64,000 bases of DNA, taken from an uncultured Oscillospiraceae bacterium. Lineage in GTDB: Bacteria; Bacillota; Clostridia; Oscillospirales; Acutalibacteraceae. The position numbers were made by a program, and so were the translations under genes. This document shows positions 42,838-51,777 of the stretch, one piece after another. The notes under the pieces are model-generated. The model made no database searches, was not told the DNA's origin, and was given only the letters and a program-made list of their open reading frames with translations. The DNA lies in assembly GCA_902492045.1 (NCBI GenBank), contig CABUKB010000003.1:57280-121279 (forward strand), in the 5' to 3' direction. Position 1 is the first letter of the stretch; each line of letters begins with the position of its first letter.

Positions 42838-43338
42838 ATGGCTCTCGGATTTCCCTTATATATCAATCTGCATGGCAATAATTGTGTCGTATTGGGCGGC
42901 GGGGAATTCGCGCTGGAAAGGACACAGACACTGCTCTCCTTTGGCGCCAAAGTAACGGTGATTAGCCCTGTTTTGTGCGAGGGTCTGCGGCTTCTCGATG
43001 AAAAAGGCCAGATCCGCTATATCCCCCGCCGCTATTTTCGCGGGGATTGTACGTGTGCCTATCTCTGCGTCGCCGCCACCGAAGACGAAGCGCTCAACAT
43101 CGCCATATCCGACGAATGTAAGGCAAAAGGCGTTCCGGTCAATGTTCTCAAACCCGCGGCATTCGGCACCTTCTATTTTCCTTCCGTCGTCCTCACTGAT
43201 TCCCTGTCTGTTTCGATTTCGGGGAAACTCGACCCGGCTGTCATCCGCCGGTTGCGGGACCAGATCCAGCAGCAGCTTCCCTCTATGCTGAAGGCGGCTG
43301 AGACTGCTGAAACCGACGAAAATATATCCCTGGTTTGA
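42838..43338 (+). CDS. Precorrin-2 dehydrogenase / sirohydrochlorin branch enzyme
   Basis: NAD-dependent oxidation of precorrin-2 to sirohydrochlorin, feeding siroheme or cobamide synthesis (CysG N-terminal domain/SirC/Met8-like). 166 aa. Rossmann motif VVLGGGEFALERTQTLLSFGAKVTVI is spread over residues 13-38; the dimerisation region VLKPAAFGTFYFPSVV and the SISGKLDPAVIRRLRDQIQQ helix follow. ATG 42838 (MALGFPLYINLHG) is chosen since TTG 42796 lies too close to the promoter. It sits beside the cob cluster but has its own promoter. Confidence 0.88.
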   Translation: MALGFPLYINLHGNNCVVLGGGEFALERTQTLLSFGAKVTVISPVLCEGLRLLDEKGQIRYIPRRYFRGDCTCAYLCVAATEDEALNIAISDECKAKGVPVNVLKPAAFGTFYFPSVVLTDSLSVSISGKLDPAVIRRLRDQIQQQLPSMLKAAETAETDENISLV

Positions 43339-43340
43339 TT

Positions 43341-43402
43341 CCTCCCGAAAAGCGGATACCCCCTCAGGGCGAATCCTGAGGGGGTATCCGCTTTTCGGGA
43401 GG
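43341..43402. terminator. 28-bp perfect hairpin between convergent genes
   Basis: Arms 43341-43368 and 43375-43402 are fully complementary with a 6-nt GCGAAT loop. It begins 2 nt after the plus-strand stop codon and contains the last codons and stop (43364-43366) of the minus-strand PPOX gene. No T-run outside the stem. Confidence 0.6.
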
Positions 43403-43894
43403 ATCGGCCTTTCCATTTTCTGAACGGCCGTGATGCGCTTTTCCTGAGATGTACTCGACCTCTATGCGCACAACCGCCGCATCCCCGGCGTGAGTTTTGA
43501 GATAGGCATCGAGCGCCTGTTCGGTCATTTGAGGCGCATATTTCTCTGCCAGCAAGCGAAATGCCGCCCGGCGTTCATCCTCAGCATACGCGATATGCGC
43601 CGTTCCAAACGCCATGGCGCTTTCATATGCCATGGTCAAATGCACCGGGTCCGGCTGCACATCCGTCACCGCTGTAAAGCACACGCGGCAATCGTGACGG
43701 ATATTGTCCAATTTTTGCCCTTCCGTGGCACCATGAAAATAAAGCGAGTTGCCCGTAAGCACAAAGGATAAGGGAACCCCGTAAGGCATTCCGTCATCAC
43801 AGGTTGAGGACAACACGCCATAAAGCGCGCGGTGCAGAACCGCCCGCGCTTCATCATACCTCAACTTTCTGTCTATCCGCCGCATCCTCCGCAT
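43364..43894 (-). CDS. Pyridoxamine 5'-phosphate oxidase-fold (NimA-like) flavoprotein
   Basis: 176 aa split-barrel FMN-binding protein of the family that includes nitroimidazole reductases: YGVLSSTCDDGMPYGVPLSFV, YFHGATEGQKLDNIRHD and VCFTAVTDV. Actual substrate unknown. The last about nine codons (IPPQDSP end) lie inside the 28-bp terminator hairpin, so the C-terminus is dictated by the terminator and is unlikely to be conserved. Start at ATG 43894, with GTGAGG just upstream, or ATG 43885. Confidence 0.82.
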   Translation of the reverse strand: MRRMRRIDRKLRYDEARAVLHRALYGVLSSTCDDGMPYGVPLSFVLTGNSLYFHGATEGQKLDNIRHDCRVCFTAVTDVQPDPVHLTMAYESAMAFGTAHIAYAEDERRAAFRLLAEKYAPQMTEQALDAYLKTHAGDAAVVRIEVEYISGKAHHGRSENGKADPPEKRIPPQDSP

Positions 43895-43992
43895 AGCCTC
43901 ACTCTTTTCATTACTTATCCCATGAATCGTTGGAATAAAATCCGTACCGGGTCCGCCGGAAACGGGTTTTTCATCTTTCCGGAAAACGGTCT

Positions 43993-44475
43993 TTATTTAT
44001 GGTATTTCCCGCCGATGCGAATCTGCATGGCCCGGTAGAGCTGTTCGAGCACCATCACCCGTGCAAGCTGATGGGGAAAAGTCATGGGGGACATGGAAAG
44101 CCGCAGACGAGATGCCCCCTTCACCTCCTCCGACAACCCATGGGAACCGCCGATATAGAACGCGATATGGCCCATGCCTTCAACCGCCCATTGTTCGATT
44201 GTTTGCGCCAGCTTCTCAGACGAAAACAGCGTTCCCTCGATGCACAGGGCAACCCCCACCGCTCCAGGCGGTGTCATGCCCAGAAGCCGCCGTCCTTCGG
44301 CTTGAAGCCCTTGCCGTATCTGCGCCGGTGAAGGCACGGCAGGCAGCCTTTCCTCTTCCGTCTCGGCGATCCGCAGTTTGCAGAAACGGGTCAGCCTCCG
44401 GCTGTACTCTTCGCTCGCGGCCCTGAAATACCCTTCCTTGAGGCTGCCGACACACAGCAAGGTGCAGTTCAGCAT
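43993..44475 (-). CDS. rlmH: 23S rRNA pseudouridine(1915)-N3 methyltransferase
   Basis: SPOUT-class methyltransferase acting on helix 69 of the large subunit. 160 aa, normal. SAM-site motifs FYIGGSHGLSEEV and the knot helix PHQLARVMVLEQLYRAM close the protein, which ends GGKYHK. ATG 44475 has AAAGGGATGG about 8 nt upstream; the longer frame to 44523 has none. Lies 49 nt after the MBL hydrolase gene, an order common in Bacillota. Confidence 0.95.
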   Translation of the reverse strand: MLNCTLLCVGSLKEGYFRAASEEYSRRLTRFCKLRIAETEEERLPAVPSPAQIRQGLQAEGRRLLGMTPPGAVGVALCIEGTLFSSEKLAQTIEQWAVEGMGHIAFYIGGSHGLSEEVKGASRLRLSMSPMTFPHQLARVMVLEQLYRAMQIRIGGKYHK

Positions 44476-44524
44476 CGTCATCCATCCCTTTAAAAATACC
44501 CGGCTGACAGGTGATTCGGCCAAG

Positions 44525-45313
44525 CTAAAACACCATCACCGGCTCCAGATCGGTCCGGGGTGCCACCCGCAGCACAAAATCCACTTCAGCCCGCATTCCT
44601 GCCTCGGTCAATGCCGATTGAGCCGTTACATAGGCCAGGTCCGGTGAATTGTTTTCCTTGCTTAGATGTGCCAGAAACAGCCGGGTTGTCCCCCGGCGGA
44701 CCAATTCCGGCAATTCCAGAGAACAGGCATCGTTGGATAGATGCCCCGTTGAGGCTAAAATGCGCCGCTTGAGGACATAGGGATAAGGGCCGTTTTCCAG
44801 CATCCGGATATCGTGATTCGATTCGATCAAAATCAAGTCACAGCCGTATAAGGCCGCACGCACTTGATCGGTCATATGTCCCATATCGGTTGCGACGGCC
44901 AGCGTGCGGCCGTCGCTGGTACTCACACGATACCCCGTACTCTCCCGGCTGTCGTGAGGAGTTCGAAAGGACAGGACCTGAAGCCCGGCGAGTTCCACGG
45001 CGCTTTCCATTACGCGGCAGTCCGCATCAACCGGCAACGCGCCTCCTTCTATCAGTCCGGCGCAGGTTCCTCGGGAGGCGAATATCGGAATACCGAAACG
45101 TTTTTGCAGGACCCGCAGACCGGCCGTGTGATCGGAATGCTCATGGGTGACAAAAATCCCCCGTATGCTGTCCATCCCAATCCCACGGTCCCAGCAGGCA
45201 GTCTCAATGCGTTTGGCGCTCACACCGGCGTCGATGAGAATTCCCCCCTCCGGGGTTCCCACATATGTACAATTCCCGCTGCTGCCGCTGAATAACGGGC
45301 AAAATCTTGCCAT
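44525..45313 (-). CDS. MBL-fold metallohydrolase, WalJ/YycJ type
   Basis: Predicted metal-dependent hydrolase (possibly exonuclease-like) linked in Bacillus to the WalRK wall-stress locus. 262 aa. Motifs: FSGSSGNCTYVGTPEGGILIDAG (residues 8-30), THEHSDHTAGL (HxHxDH), ATDMGHM and LSNDACSLEL with a late HLS. ATG 45313 is chosen (AAAGGAT 11 nt upstream). The longer frame to 45448 runs toward the murA terminator and was rejected. Confidence 0.9.
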   Translation of the reverse strand: MARFCPLFSGSSGNCTYVGTPEGGILIDAGVSAKRIETACWDRGIGMDSIRGIFVTHEHSDHTAGLRVLQKRFGIPIFASRGTCAGLIEGGALPVDADCRVMESAVELAGLQVLSFRTPHDSRESTGYRVSTSDGRTLAVATDMGHMTDQVRAALYGCDLILIESNHDIRMLENGPYPYVLKRRILASTGHLSNDACSLELPELVRRGTTRLFLAHLSKENNSPDLAYVTAQSALTEAGMRAEVDFVLRVAPRTDLEPVMVF

Positions 45314-45416
45314 AGGAATACGTATCCTTTCCCATAAGAATACCACAACTCGAAAAATACCCGGCCCGGTTCTCGATCTAGATCCCAAAAGAGAACCCCA
45401 TGGGTACAACCTTCCG

Positions 45417-45463
45417 AAAAAGGTGTCTTCAAATGCACGGCAGGGCACTTGAAGACACCTTTT
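45417..45463 (-). terminator. Terminator after murA
   Basis: AAAAGGTGTCTTCAA (45418-45432) pairs with TTGAAGACACCTTTT (45449-45463). TTTTT follows on the minus strand. Confidence 0.85.
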
Positions 45464-45469
45464 CTTTCC

Positions 45470-46759
45470 TTACAGAGCGGTGCGCAGCACCTGTTCCGCC
45501 TGATCAACCAGCTCGATATCCGCTCCCAGGCGGCGCAGCTTGTCCACAATGCATTCATAGCCGCGTTCGATATGGTGGATGTCTTCCACTTCGGTTGTTC
45601 CTTTGGCCGCCAGCCCGGCTATGACAAGTGCCGCGCCCGCGCGCAGATCCACCGCCTTGACCGGCGCCGCCGTCAACGGCTTTCCTCCTTGTATAACCGC
45701 CACCTTGCCGTCCACTAAAACATCGGCGCCCATCCGGCGAAGCTCATCCATATACTGGAAACGGTTGTCGAATATGCTCTCCGTGATGATGCTGGTCCCC
45801 TCGGCCATCGCAAGCAAAACCGCAATTTGCGGCTGCATATCGGTCGGAAAGCCGGGATGCGGCATCGTTTTAACATTGCAATGGAGGATCGGTCCACGGC
45901 GGCATACCCGCACATAATCGTCGTATTCCTCCACCTCGGCCCCCATTTCCAGGAGTTTCGCCGTTATGGATTCCAAATGCTTGGGAATCACATTGCGTAC
46001 CAGGACATCCCCCCCGGTCGCAACAGCAGCGGCCATAAACGTTCCCGCCTCGATCTGATCCGGAATCACGGAATATGTGGTACCATACAGGCGCTCGACG
46101 CCTCGAATCTTGATAACATCGGTACCGGCACCGCGAATATCCGCCCCCATCGAGTTGAGGAAGTTGGCCAAATCGACCACATGGGGTTCCTTGGCGGCAT
46201 TTTCAATCACAGTGACGCCCCGTGCTTTGACAGCGGCGAGCATGACGTTCACCGTAGCCCCCACCGACGCCTCCAGATACACCGAATTCCCGACCAGGCG
46301 ATCGGCTTTCAGTTCAATCATGCCGTTTTCCATCGGCGCCACGGCAGCTCCCAAAGCCATAAACCCTTTTAAATGCTTGTCAATGGGCCGCACCCCGAAA
46401 TTGCACCCGCCCGGCATCGCCACTTTTGCCGTGCCGAACCGGCACAGCAAAGCCCCCATAAAATAATACGACGCCCGCATCTTTCTGGCAAGATCGTGCG
46501 GGACGGTGTGGCTGGATACCGGCCGTGAATCCACTTCGACGGTGTTTTTATTGATACGTTTGACCACGGCACCGAGATTATCTAAAATATCGAGGCTGGT
46601 CGTAACATCGGCAATATTCGGTATATTTTCGATGCGGCAAACGCCGTTGGCCAACAAAGTCGCCGACAAAATGGCGACAACGGCATTTTTGGCACCGCTG
46701 ACTTCCACTTCACCAAACAGGGGATTCCCTCCATGGATCAGGTATTTTTCCAAACTCAT
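45470..46759 (-). CDS. murA: UDP-N-acetylglucosamine 1-carboxyvinyltransferase
   Basis: First committed step of peptidoglycan synthesis, transfer of enolpyruvate from PEP to UDP-GlcNAc; the target of fosfomycin. 429 aa. GGNPLFGEVEVSGAKNAVV start, the active-site loop MPGGCNFGVRPIDKHLKG with the catalytic Cys kept (fosfomycin-sensitive type), and HPGFPTDMQPQIAVLLA. ATG 46759 has GGGGAG 6 nt upstream; the frame to 46900 overlaps the promoter. Confidence 0.97.
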   Translation of the reverse strand: MSLEKYLIHGGNPLFGEVEVSGAKNAVVAILSATLLANGVCRIENIPNIADVTTSLDILDNLGAVVKRINKNTVEVDSRPVSSHTVPHDLARKMRASYYFMGALLCRFGTAKVAMPGGCNFGVRPIDKHLKGFMALGAAVAPMENGMIELKADRLVGNSVYLEASVGATVNVMLAAVKARGVTVIENAAKEPHVVDLANFLNSMGADIRGAGTDVIKIRGVERLYGTTYSVIPDQIEAGTFMAAAVATGGDVLVRNVIPKHLESITAKLLEMGAEVEEYDDYVRVCRRGPILHCNVKTMPHPGFPTDMQPQIAVLLAMAEGTSIITESIFDNRFQYMDELRRMGADVLVDGKVAVIQGGKPLTAAPVKAVDLRAGAALVIAGLAAKGTTEVEDIHHIERGYECIVDKLRRLGADIELVDQAEQVLRTAL

Positions 46760-46787
46760 CCAACTCCCCACGAAATTTAACATTCCT

Positions 46788-46815
46788 ATTATAGCATGGA
46801 TTTCTGAAAAATCAA
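46788..46815 (-). promoter_or_regulatory. murA promoter
   Basis: On the minus strand TTGATT (46815-46810), 16-nt spacer, TATAAT (46793-46788). Confidence 0.7.
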
Positions 46816-46942
46816 ATGAAATCGTATGCCAAATCCATCCAGGGACGCGGTGATATCCGCTGCCCGTAATCATAGTATGGACAGCAGGCGCACACTTCAT
46901 CCAAGAGAGGTTTTACCGTTTTCCATTATGTAAATTTTTCCA

Positions 46943-47611
46943 TCAGAATCCGAGATCATCGTCCACCAAAACAACCTTGATCCGGTTTTTTTCCTGCTGC
47001 CACCCCTGCACAACATAGGTGCTGCAGATCCGGTCCGGAGAGGAACAGCCGTCGGCGCAGGATTGACCGCTATATCTCAAACAGTGCCCGGAACGGGAAC
47101 AATAGGTTTCCTTCTCCAGACGCAGCGCATTGGCTGGCGCGGCCAATCGTTTCACGCGGCGGACAGCCTCGTCGAGATTGGCCACCAATTTGTTCCGGCC
47201 GGCTATGACGATGACCGATGCCGGACCGAAGCACAAGGCCGCGACGCGATTTCCGTTTCCATCCACATTATAGAGTTCTCCCTGCATAGTGACCGCGTTG
47301 GCCGAACAGAGAAAGGCGTCGGCAGACATACTGTCCAGAAACACGCGATGGATCTGGTCCGGTGTCAATCCGGGGGCATACCGGTCCAGGAAACGGTAAT
47401 CTCCGCTGCGCAGAAGATCCAAAACCCCCGTTTCCTTCAAGGTTTCGGAGCCGCCCACGGCTACCGTATCCCCGGGACGCAGAAGCGCACGCACCTGCGG
47501 AACAACGTCCTCTTTCCGGGATACATAATACGCATCCATGCGATTTTTGCGCAAATTTTCCATGGCGGTTTCCATCTGTTTGCGCACGATTTCGCGTGCT
47601 AATTCCATCAT
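46943..47611 (-). CDS. LUD domain (LutC-like) protein
   Basis: Lactate-utilisation/DUF162 family, 222 aa. Seen: VAVGGSETLKETGVLDLL, MSADAFLCSANAVTMQGELYNVDGNGNRV spread over residues 93-121, and VIVIAGRNKLVANLDEAV. The C-terminal part has several Cys (CSRSGHC, CADGCSSPDRIC), which may bind an iron-sulfur cluster or zinc. The usual LutA/LutB partners are not here, so the role is open. AAAGGACGG lies before ATG 47611/47608. Confidence 0.85.
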   Translation of the reverse strand: MMELAREIVRKQMETAMENLRKNRMDAYYVSRKEDVVPQVRALLRPGDTVAVGGSETLKETGVLDLLRSGDYRFLDRYAPGLTPDQIHRVFLDSMSADAFLCSANAVTMQGELYNVDGNGNRVAALCFGPASVIVIAGRNKLVANLDEAVRRVKRLAAPANALRLEKETYCSRSGHCLRYSGQSCADGCSSPDRICSTYVVQGWQQEKNRIKVVLVDDDLGF

Positions 47612-47629
47612 TTCGATCCGTCCTTTCGG

Positions 47630-48433
47630 TTATAACGCGGTATCCGCATCGGAATACGGTACGGCATCCCGCTCTTCGGGCGCCGTAAGTTCCAGAAAAA
47701 CCGGACAATGATCGGAACCCAGAACGTCTGAGAGAATTTCCGCCCGGGTCACCAGAGGGGCCAGCCGTTCACTGACGAGAAAATAATCAATCCGCCATCC
47801 GGCATTGTTCCGCCGGGCATTGAACCGATAGGACCACCAGCTATAGGCCCCTGCCTGGTTGGGATGAAGCAGACGGAAAGTATCCGTAAATCCCGTTGCG
47901 AGCAGGGTTCCGAAGGCCTCCCGCTCCTCATCCGAGAATCCGGCGTTGCCACGATTCGGGCCCGGATTCTTCAGATCAATTTCCCGATGGGCTACATTGA
48001 GATCCCCGCAGAGAATCACCGGTTTATGCCCATCCAGCGTTTTCAGGTAACGGCGCAGCGCCTCCTCGAACGACAGCCGGAAAGGAAGGCGGCGCAACCC
48101 CTCCTGGGAATTGGGCGAATAGAGGGTGACCAGATAATAGTTCGGGTATTCCAGGGTCACACAGCGCCCTTCATGATCGTGCTCTTCCGATCCAATGCCG
48201 TAAGCTGCGGACAGAGGCGGTTCCTTTGTAAAGATGGCCGTCCCGGCATAGCCCTTTTTTTCGGCATAATCCCAATACGAAGTATAACCGGGCAAGGTCA
48301 GATCCAGTTGTCCAGCCTGCAGTTTTGTCTCCTGCACGCAAAAAAAATCCGCATCCACCGCCTGCACAACGTCGGCAAAACCCTTATTCAAACAGGCCCG
48401 CAGCCCGTTGACATTCCAAGAGGCCGCCTTCAT
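47630..48433 (-). CDS. xth: Exodeoxyribonuclease III
   Basis: Apurinic/apyrimidinic endonuclease and 3'-5' exonuclease of base excision repair. 267 aa. Catalytic segments: SWNVNGLRACL, CVQETKLQ, LCGDLNVAHREIDL, GWRIDYFLVS and GSDHCPVFLEL. Its ATG overlaps the rpiB stop by 4 nt (ATGA). The last 15 residues are a short acidic tail. Same strand and probably same transcript as rpiB and the LUD gene. Confidence 0.95.
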   Translation of the reverse strand: MKAASWNVNGLRACLNKGFADVVQAVDADFFCVQETKLQAGQLDLTLPGYTSYWDYAEKKGYAGTAIFTKEPPLSAAYGIGSEEHDHEGRCVTLEYPNYYLVTLYSPNSQEGLRRLPFRLSFEEALRRYLKTLDGHKPVILCGDLNVAHREIDLKNPGPNRGNAGFSDEEREAFGTLLATGFTDTFRLLHPNQAGAYSWWSYRFNARRNNAGWRIDYFLVSERLAPLVTRAEILSDVLGSDHCPVFLELTAPEERDAVPYSDADTAL

Positions 48434-48879
48434 TCGATATCTTCTCCGTTGTCCAATGCCGTGAGCATCGCAATCCGACGGGCATGGCGTCCCCCCTCAA
48501 AGTCCGTGGTCAAAAAGACCCGCACAATGCTTTTGGCGAGTTCCGGCCCGATCACCCGGGCGCCCAAGGCCAGCATATTGGCGTCATTGTGGCGGCGGGT
48601 GAGTTCCGCCGAAAACGGTTCGCTGCACAAGGCGCATCGGATACCTTTAATTTTGTTGGCCGCCAAGGAAATGCCGATCCCGGTGCCGCAGATGACGATT
48701 CCCCGCTCGCATTCGCCCGACGCTACCGCTTTGGCTGCCCGGACTCCAAATATAGGATAATCGCAGCTATCGGTCGAACACGTACCATAGTCGCGATAGG
48801 GCAAGCCCATTTCCTCAAGCAGACCCTCAATTTCTTTTTTCATTTCCAATGCAGAATGGTCACAAGCAATCGCAATCAT
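48430..48879 (-). CDS. rpiB: Ribose 5-phosphate isomerase B
   Basis: Interconverts ribulose 5-phosphate and ribose 5-phosphate. 149 aa with ACDHSALEMK, DYPIFGVRAAKAVA, GIVICGTGIGISLAANK (active-site Cys/Gly loop), RRHNDANMLALGARVIG and the C-terminal ARRIA. ATG 48879 is chosen (GGGAGG 10 nt upstream) over the GTG/ATG at 48897. Coupled to xth by an ATGA overlap. Confidence 0.94.
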   Translation of the reverse strand: MIAIACDHSALEMKKEIEGLLEEMGLPYRDYGTCSTDSCDYPIFGVRAAKAVASGECERGIVICGTGIGISLAANKIKGIRCALCSEPFSAELTRRHNDANMLALGARVIGPELAKSIVRVFLTTDFEGGRHARRIAMLTALDNGEDIE

Positions 48880-48962
48880 ACCGAATCGTCCTCCCATCTC
48901 ATCTGTGAAAAAGGGGAAACGGCCGCCCCGTTTCCCCTCTATTGTGTGATATCGACCGAAAC

Positions 48963-51137
48963 TTATTCAGCCGGCGTATCCTCCACGGGTTCGCCGGATG
49001 CTTCTGTTGAGGAATCCTCCTCAGTGGCATCGGCCTCCGCCGCTTTTTCGGCAGACGCCGAATTCTCCCCCTCGAGCAAAGCGCGGATGGACAGGCTGAT
49101 CCGCTTGTTTTCATAATCGACGTTGATGATCTTGACCTTCACTTCCTGGCCGATTTTCAGCTCATCCTGGGGCTTATCAATCCGCCGGTCGGCAATCTGC
49201 GAGATATGAATCAGGCCGTCGATCCCGGGAATAATCTGCGCGAAGGCCCCAAAAGTGGTCATTCCCACAATTTTGGCGTCCACCACCGAACCGATGGGAT
49301 ATTGAGCCTTGAAGATCTCCCACGGATTGTCCTCCGCTTTGCGGTATCCAAGGGAAATCTTTTTCTTTTCGGTGTCCAGGTCACGGATATAGACATCCAC
49401 CGTGTCCCCGATATTGACGACTTCGGAGGGGTGCTTGATCCGGCTCCAGGACAGTTCGGAAATATGGATCATGCCGTCCACGCCGCCCAAGTCCACAAAA
49501 GCACCATAGGATGTCAAAGACTTGACCACACCGGTATAACGCTGACCGACTTCCGCCTTTGCCCAGAAAGCCGCTTCTTTTTCCTTGCGCTCCTCCCGGG
49601 CAACCGCCCGGATGGACCCGACGGCACGGCGGCGGCTTGGATTGACCTCGATGATTTTAAAACGCACTTCCTGTTTCAGCAGGGGAGAAAGATCCTCCAT
49701 ACGCATGGCGGAAGCCTGGGAAGCCGGAATAAAGACCCGCACACCATGGGTAACCGCCAGCAGGCCCCCTTTGATGACATCGGTGACAACGCCATCCAGA
49801 ATTTCCCCGCTTGCTTCCGCGGCCACGACGGTGTCCCAGCCTTTGAGCGCATCGACCCGCTTCTTGGAAAGCATAATAGTGCCTTCCTGATCGTTGGTGC
49901 GCATAATCAGAAGATCCAGTTCGTCGCCAATCTTGACGAGATCCGCCGGATTCGCGCCTGTCGCGGACAGTTCATCGACCGGAATGTATCCCGCCTGTTT
50001 GCGGCCGACCACCTCGACCTGCACTTCGTTCGGGGCAATGCCCACGACAATGCCGCGGACTCTCTCATCTGTAGATAAACTCTGAAGAGAGGCCTCCAGC
50101 GCCTCTTCAAAACTCATTTCCTCAAAGGACTTGGCAGGTGCCTCGGACACCGTATCCGCAGCCGCCTCATCCGGCGCTTTAGCCTCTTCCGCCACCTGTT
50201 CCGCCGTCTCAGTGGGAACGGCTGTCTCCCCGGCCGGAGCCGCTTCTTCCTCCGTGGGAAGGATCTCGTTTTCCTGAACTTCGTTGTTGACAATCTCGGA
50301 CATGGTTGAAAGTACCTCCTTTATAATATCGGCAGGGGTCGAGGCGCCGGCCGTAAGGCCAATGACCTTTGCTCCAGCAAACGGACCGGAGGACAGCTCG
50401 TCCGCCGTCTCGATCAGAATCGTCCGACAGCCTTGCTGGCACACGTCCCGAAGCTTGGCGGTGTTGGAGCTCTGACGCCCGCCGACAATCACCATCACAT
50501 CGCTTCTCTGCGACAAAACAACCGCCTCATGTTGTCTTTCGGCAGTCGCATTACATATTGTATCAAAAACCAAAGGATTTGTATAGTGTTTTTTTGCGAA
50601 TCGGGAACACTTTTCCCATATTTCCATCTGAAAAGTGGTCTGGGAAACCAATATCACGGGGTTTTCATTTAAGATTGCCTCGGTTTTTCCCAGTTCTTCC
50701 AGTTCTTTCAAAGAGGAAAAAACAAAGGACGGACCAAGACAATGCCCGCGGATTCCCCTCACCTCCGGATGGCCGGGATCCCCTGCGATAAGGACAATAT
50801 ACCCTTGAGACGAATAGCGTTCCACGATCCGATGGATTTTCGCCACAAATGGACAGGTGGCGTCGAGATAGGGCAGCGACCGTTCCCGCAACCGGTCGTA
50901 TACCGACGCCGGTACGCCGTGGGAACGGATAACCAGCGTGGCACCGGGCGGTGCCTCATCGGGCGATTCAATAATCCGCACCCCTCTTTTTTCCAGATCT
51001 GCGACCAGTTGAGGGTTGTGTATAATCGGGCCAAGCGTGCAAACCTGCTTGCCCTCATCCAGCAACTTATAAACGGCGCTGACGGCTTTGTTCACGCCAA
51101 AGCAAAAGCCAGCGGTTTTCGCCACCAGTATTTCCAT
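48963..51137 (-). CDS. ispH: Bifunctional IspH (HMBPP reductase) - ribosomal protein S1
   Basis: A 724-aa fusion. Residues 1-285 are 4-hydroxy-3-methylbut-2-enyl diphosphate reductase, the last step of the MEP isoprenoid pathway: cluster Cys in [17 protein letters not shown] and [10 protein letters not shown], plus RSHGVP and GDPGHPEV. An acidic Glu/Ala-rich linker (about 286-345) follows, then at least four S1 RNA-binding repeats (about 360-690; for example [20 protein letters not shown] and [20 protein letters not shown]) and an acidic tail. This fusion is known in many Clostridia. AGGG is upstream of ATG 51137. Confidence 0.96.
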   Translation of the reverse strand: MEILVAKTAGFCFGVNKAVSAVYKLLDEGKQVCTLGPIIHNPQLVADLEKRGVRIIESPDEAPPGATLVIRSHGVPASVYDRLRERSLPYLDATCPFVAKIHRIVERYSSQGYIVLIAGDPGHPEVRGIRGHCLGPSFVFSSLKELEELGKTEAILNENPVILVSQTTFQMEIWEKCSRFAKKHYTNPLVFDTICNATAERQHEAVVLSQRSDVMVIVGGRQSSNTAKLRDVCQQGCRTILIETADELSSGPFAGAKVIGLTAGASTPADIIKEVLSTMSEIVNNEVQENEILPTEEEAAPAGETAVPTETAEQVAEEAKAPDEAAADTVSEAPAKSFEEMSFEEALEASLQSLSTDERVRGIVVGIAPNEVQVEVVGRKQAGYIPVDELSATGANPADLVKIGDELDLLIMRTNDQEGTIMLSKKRVDALKGWDTVVAAEASGEILDGVVTDVIKGGLLAVTHGVRVFIPASQASAMRMEDLSPLLKQEVRFKIIEVNPSRRRAVGSIRAVAREERKEKEAAFWAKAEVGQRYTGVVKSLTSYGAFVDLGGVDGMIHISELSWSRIKHPSEVVNIGDTVDVYIRDLDTEKKKISLGYRKAEDNPWEIFKAQYPIGSVVDAKIVGMTTFGAFAQIIPGIDGLIHISQIADRRIDKPQDELKIGQEVKVKIINVDYENKRISLSIRALLEGENSASAEKAAEADATEEDSSTEASGEPVEDTPAE

Positions 51138-51150
51138 CAGGCACCCTCCG

Positions 51151-51762
51151 TCAGGCGTTCTCCTCCATCATGCCACCGATCTTCTCCATAATCAACCGGG
51201 AGGCAAAACGCAGGTCCGGATGTTCCGGGTTGTCAAGATGCAGTTCCTCTGGAGAAAGCAGCCGGCCGAATACAATACGGGTGGGCCGAAAAAGTTTGAG
51301 CTTTTGGTTTTTCGTCACGATCGCGACCGGAAGAATCGAGGCCCCGGTTTGCGCCGCAATCAATGCGGCGCCCGACTTCGCCCGGCCCAGTTTTCCGTCT
51401 TTCGAACGGGTCCCCTCCGGAAAAATGCCTAAGAGCTTGCCTTCCTCCACAATTTTCCGGGAAATATCCAGCGCATTGGTATCACCGGCGCCCCGTTTAA
51501 CCGGAAACGCACCGAATTGTTTGCCAAAAAACCAGGTGGCCAACCGGTTTTTAAAAATCTCCTCTTTCGCCATAAAATAGACATGGCGTTTTTGGCACAT
51601 CTCCAGGAAAACCGGATCAATCACCGAAATATGGTTGCAGCAGAGAATCACGGGCGGGTGCCCGGGCGTATCCGGAATATTGGACCGGCCGACGGTTTTA
51701 AACGGAAACAGCAGCCACGCCAGCGGTTTAAAAAAACAGAGCAAAAATCTGCCGAGCCACAT
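51151..51762 (-). CDS. plsC: 1-acyl-sn-glycerol-3-phosphate acyltransferase
   Basis: Makes phosphatidic acid at the inner membrane. 203 aa. N-terminal hydrophobic helix (FLLCFFKPLAWLLF), catalytic NHISVID (NHx4D), FPVKRG, FPEGTRSKDGKL and LPVAIV. Lies between the cytidylate kinase fusion and ispH-S1 with gaps of about 15 nt; cmk-plsC-ispH is a common clostridial gene order. Confidence 0.94.
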   Translation of the reverse strand: MWLGRFLLCFFKPLAWLLFPFKTVGRSNIPDTPGHPPVILCCNHISVIDPVFLEMCQKRHVYFMAKEEIFKNRLATWFFGKQFGAFPVKRGAGDTNALDISRKIVEEGKLLGIFPEGTRSKDGKLGRAKSGAALIAAQTGASILPVAIVTKNQKLKLFRPTRIVFGRLLSPEELHLDNPEHPDLRFASRLIMEKIGGMMEENA

Positions 51763-51777
51763 GGTAGTATGCCCCCT

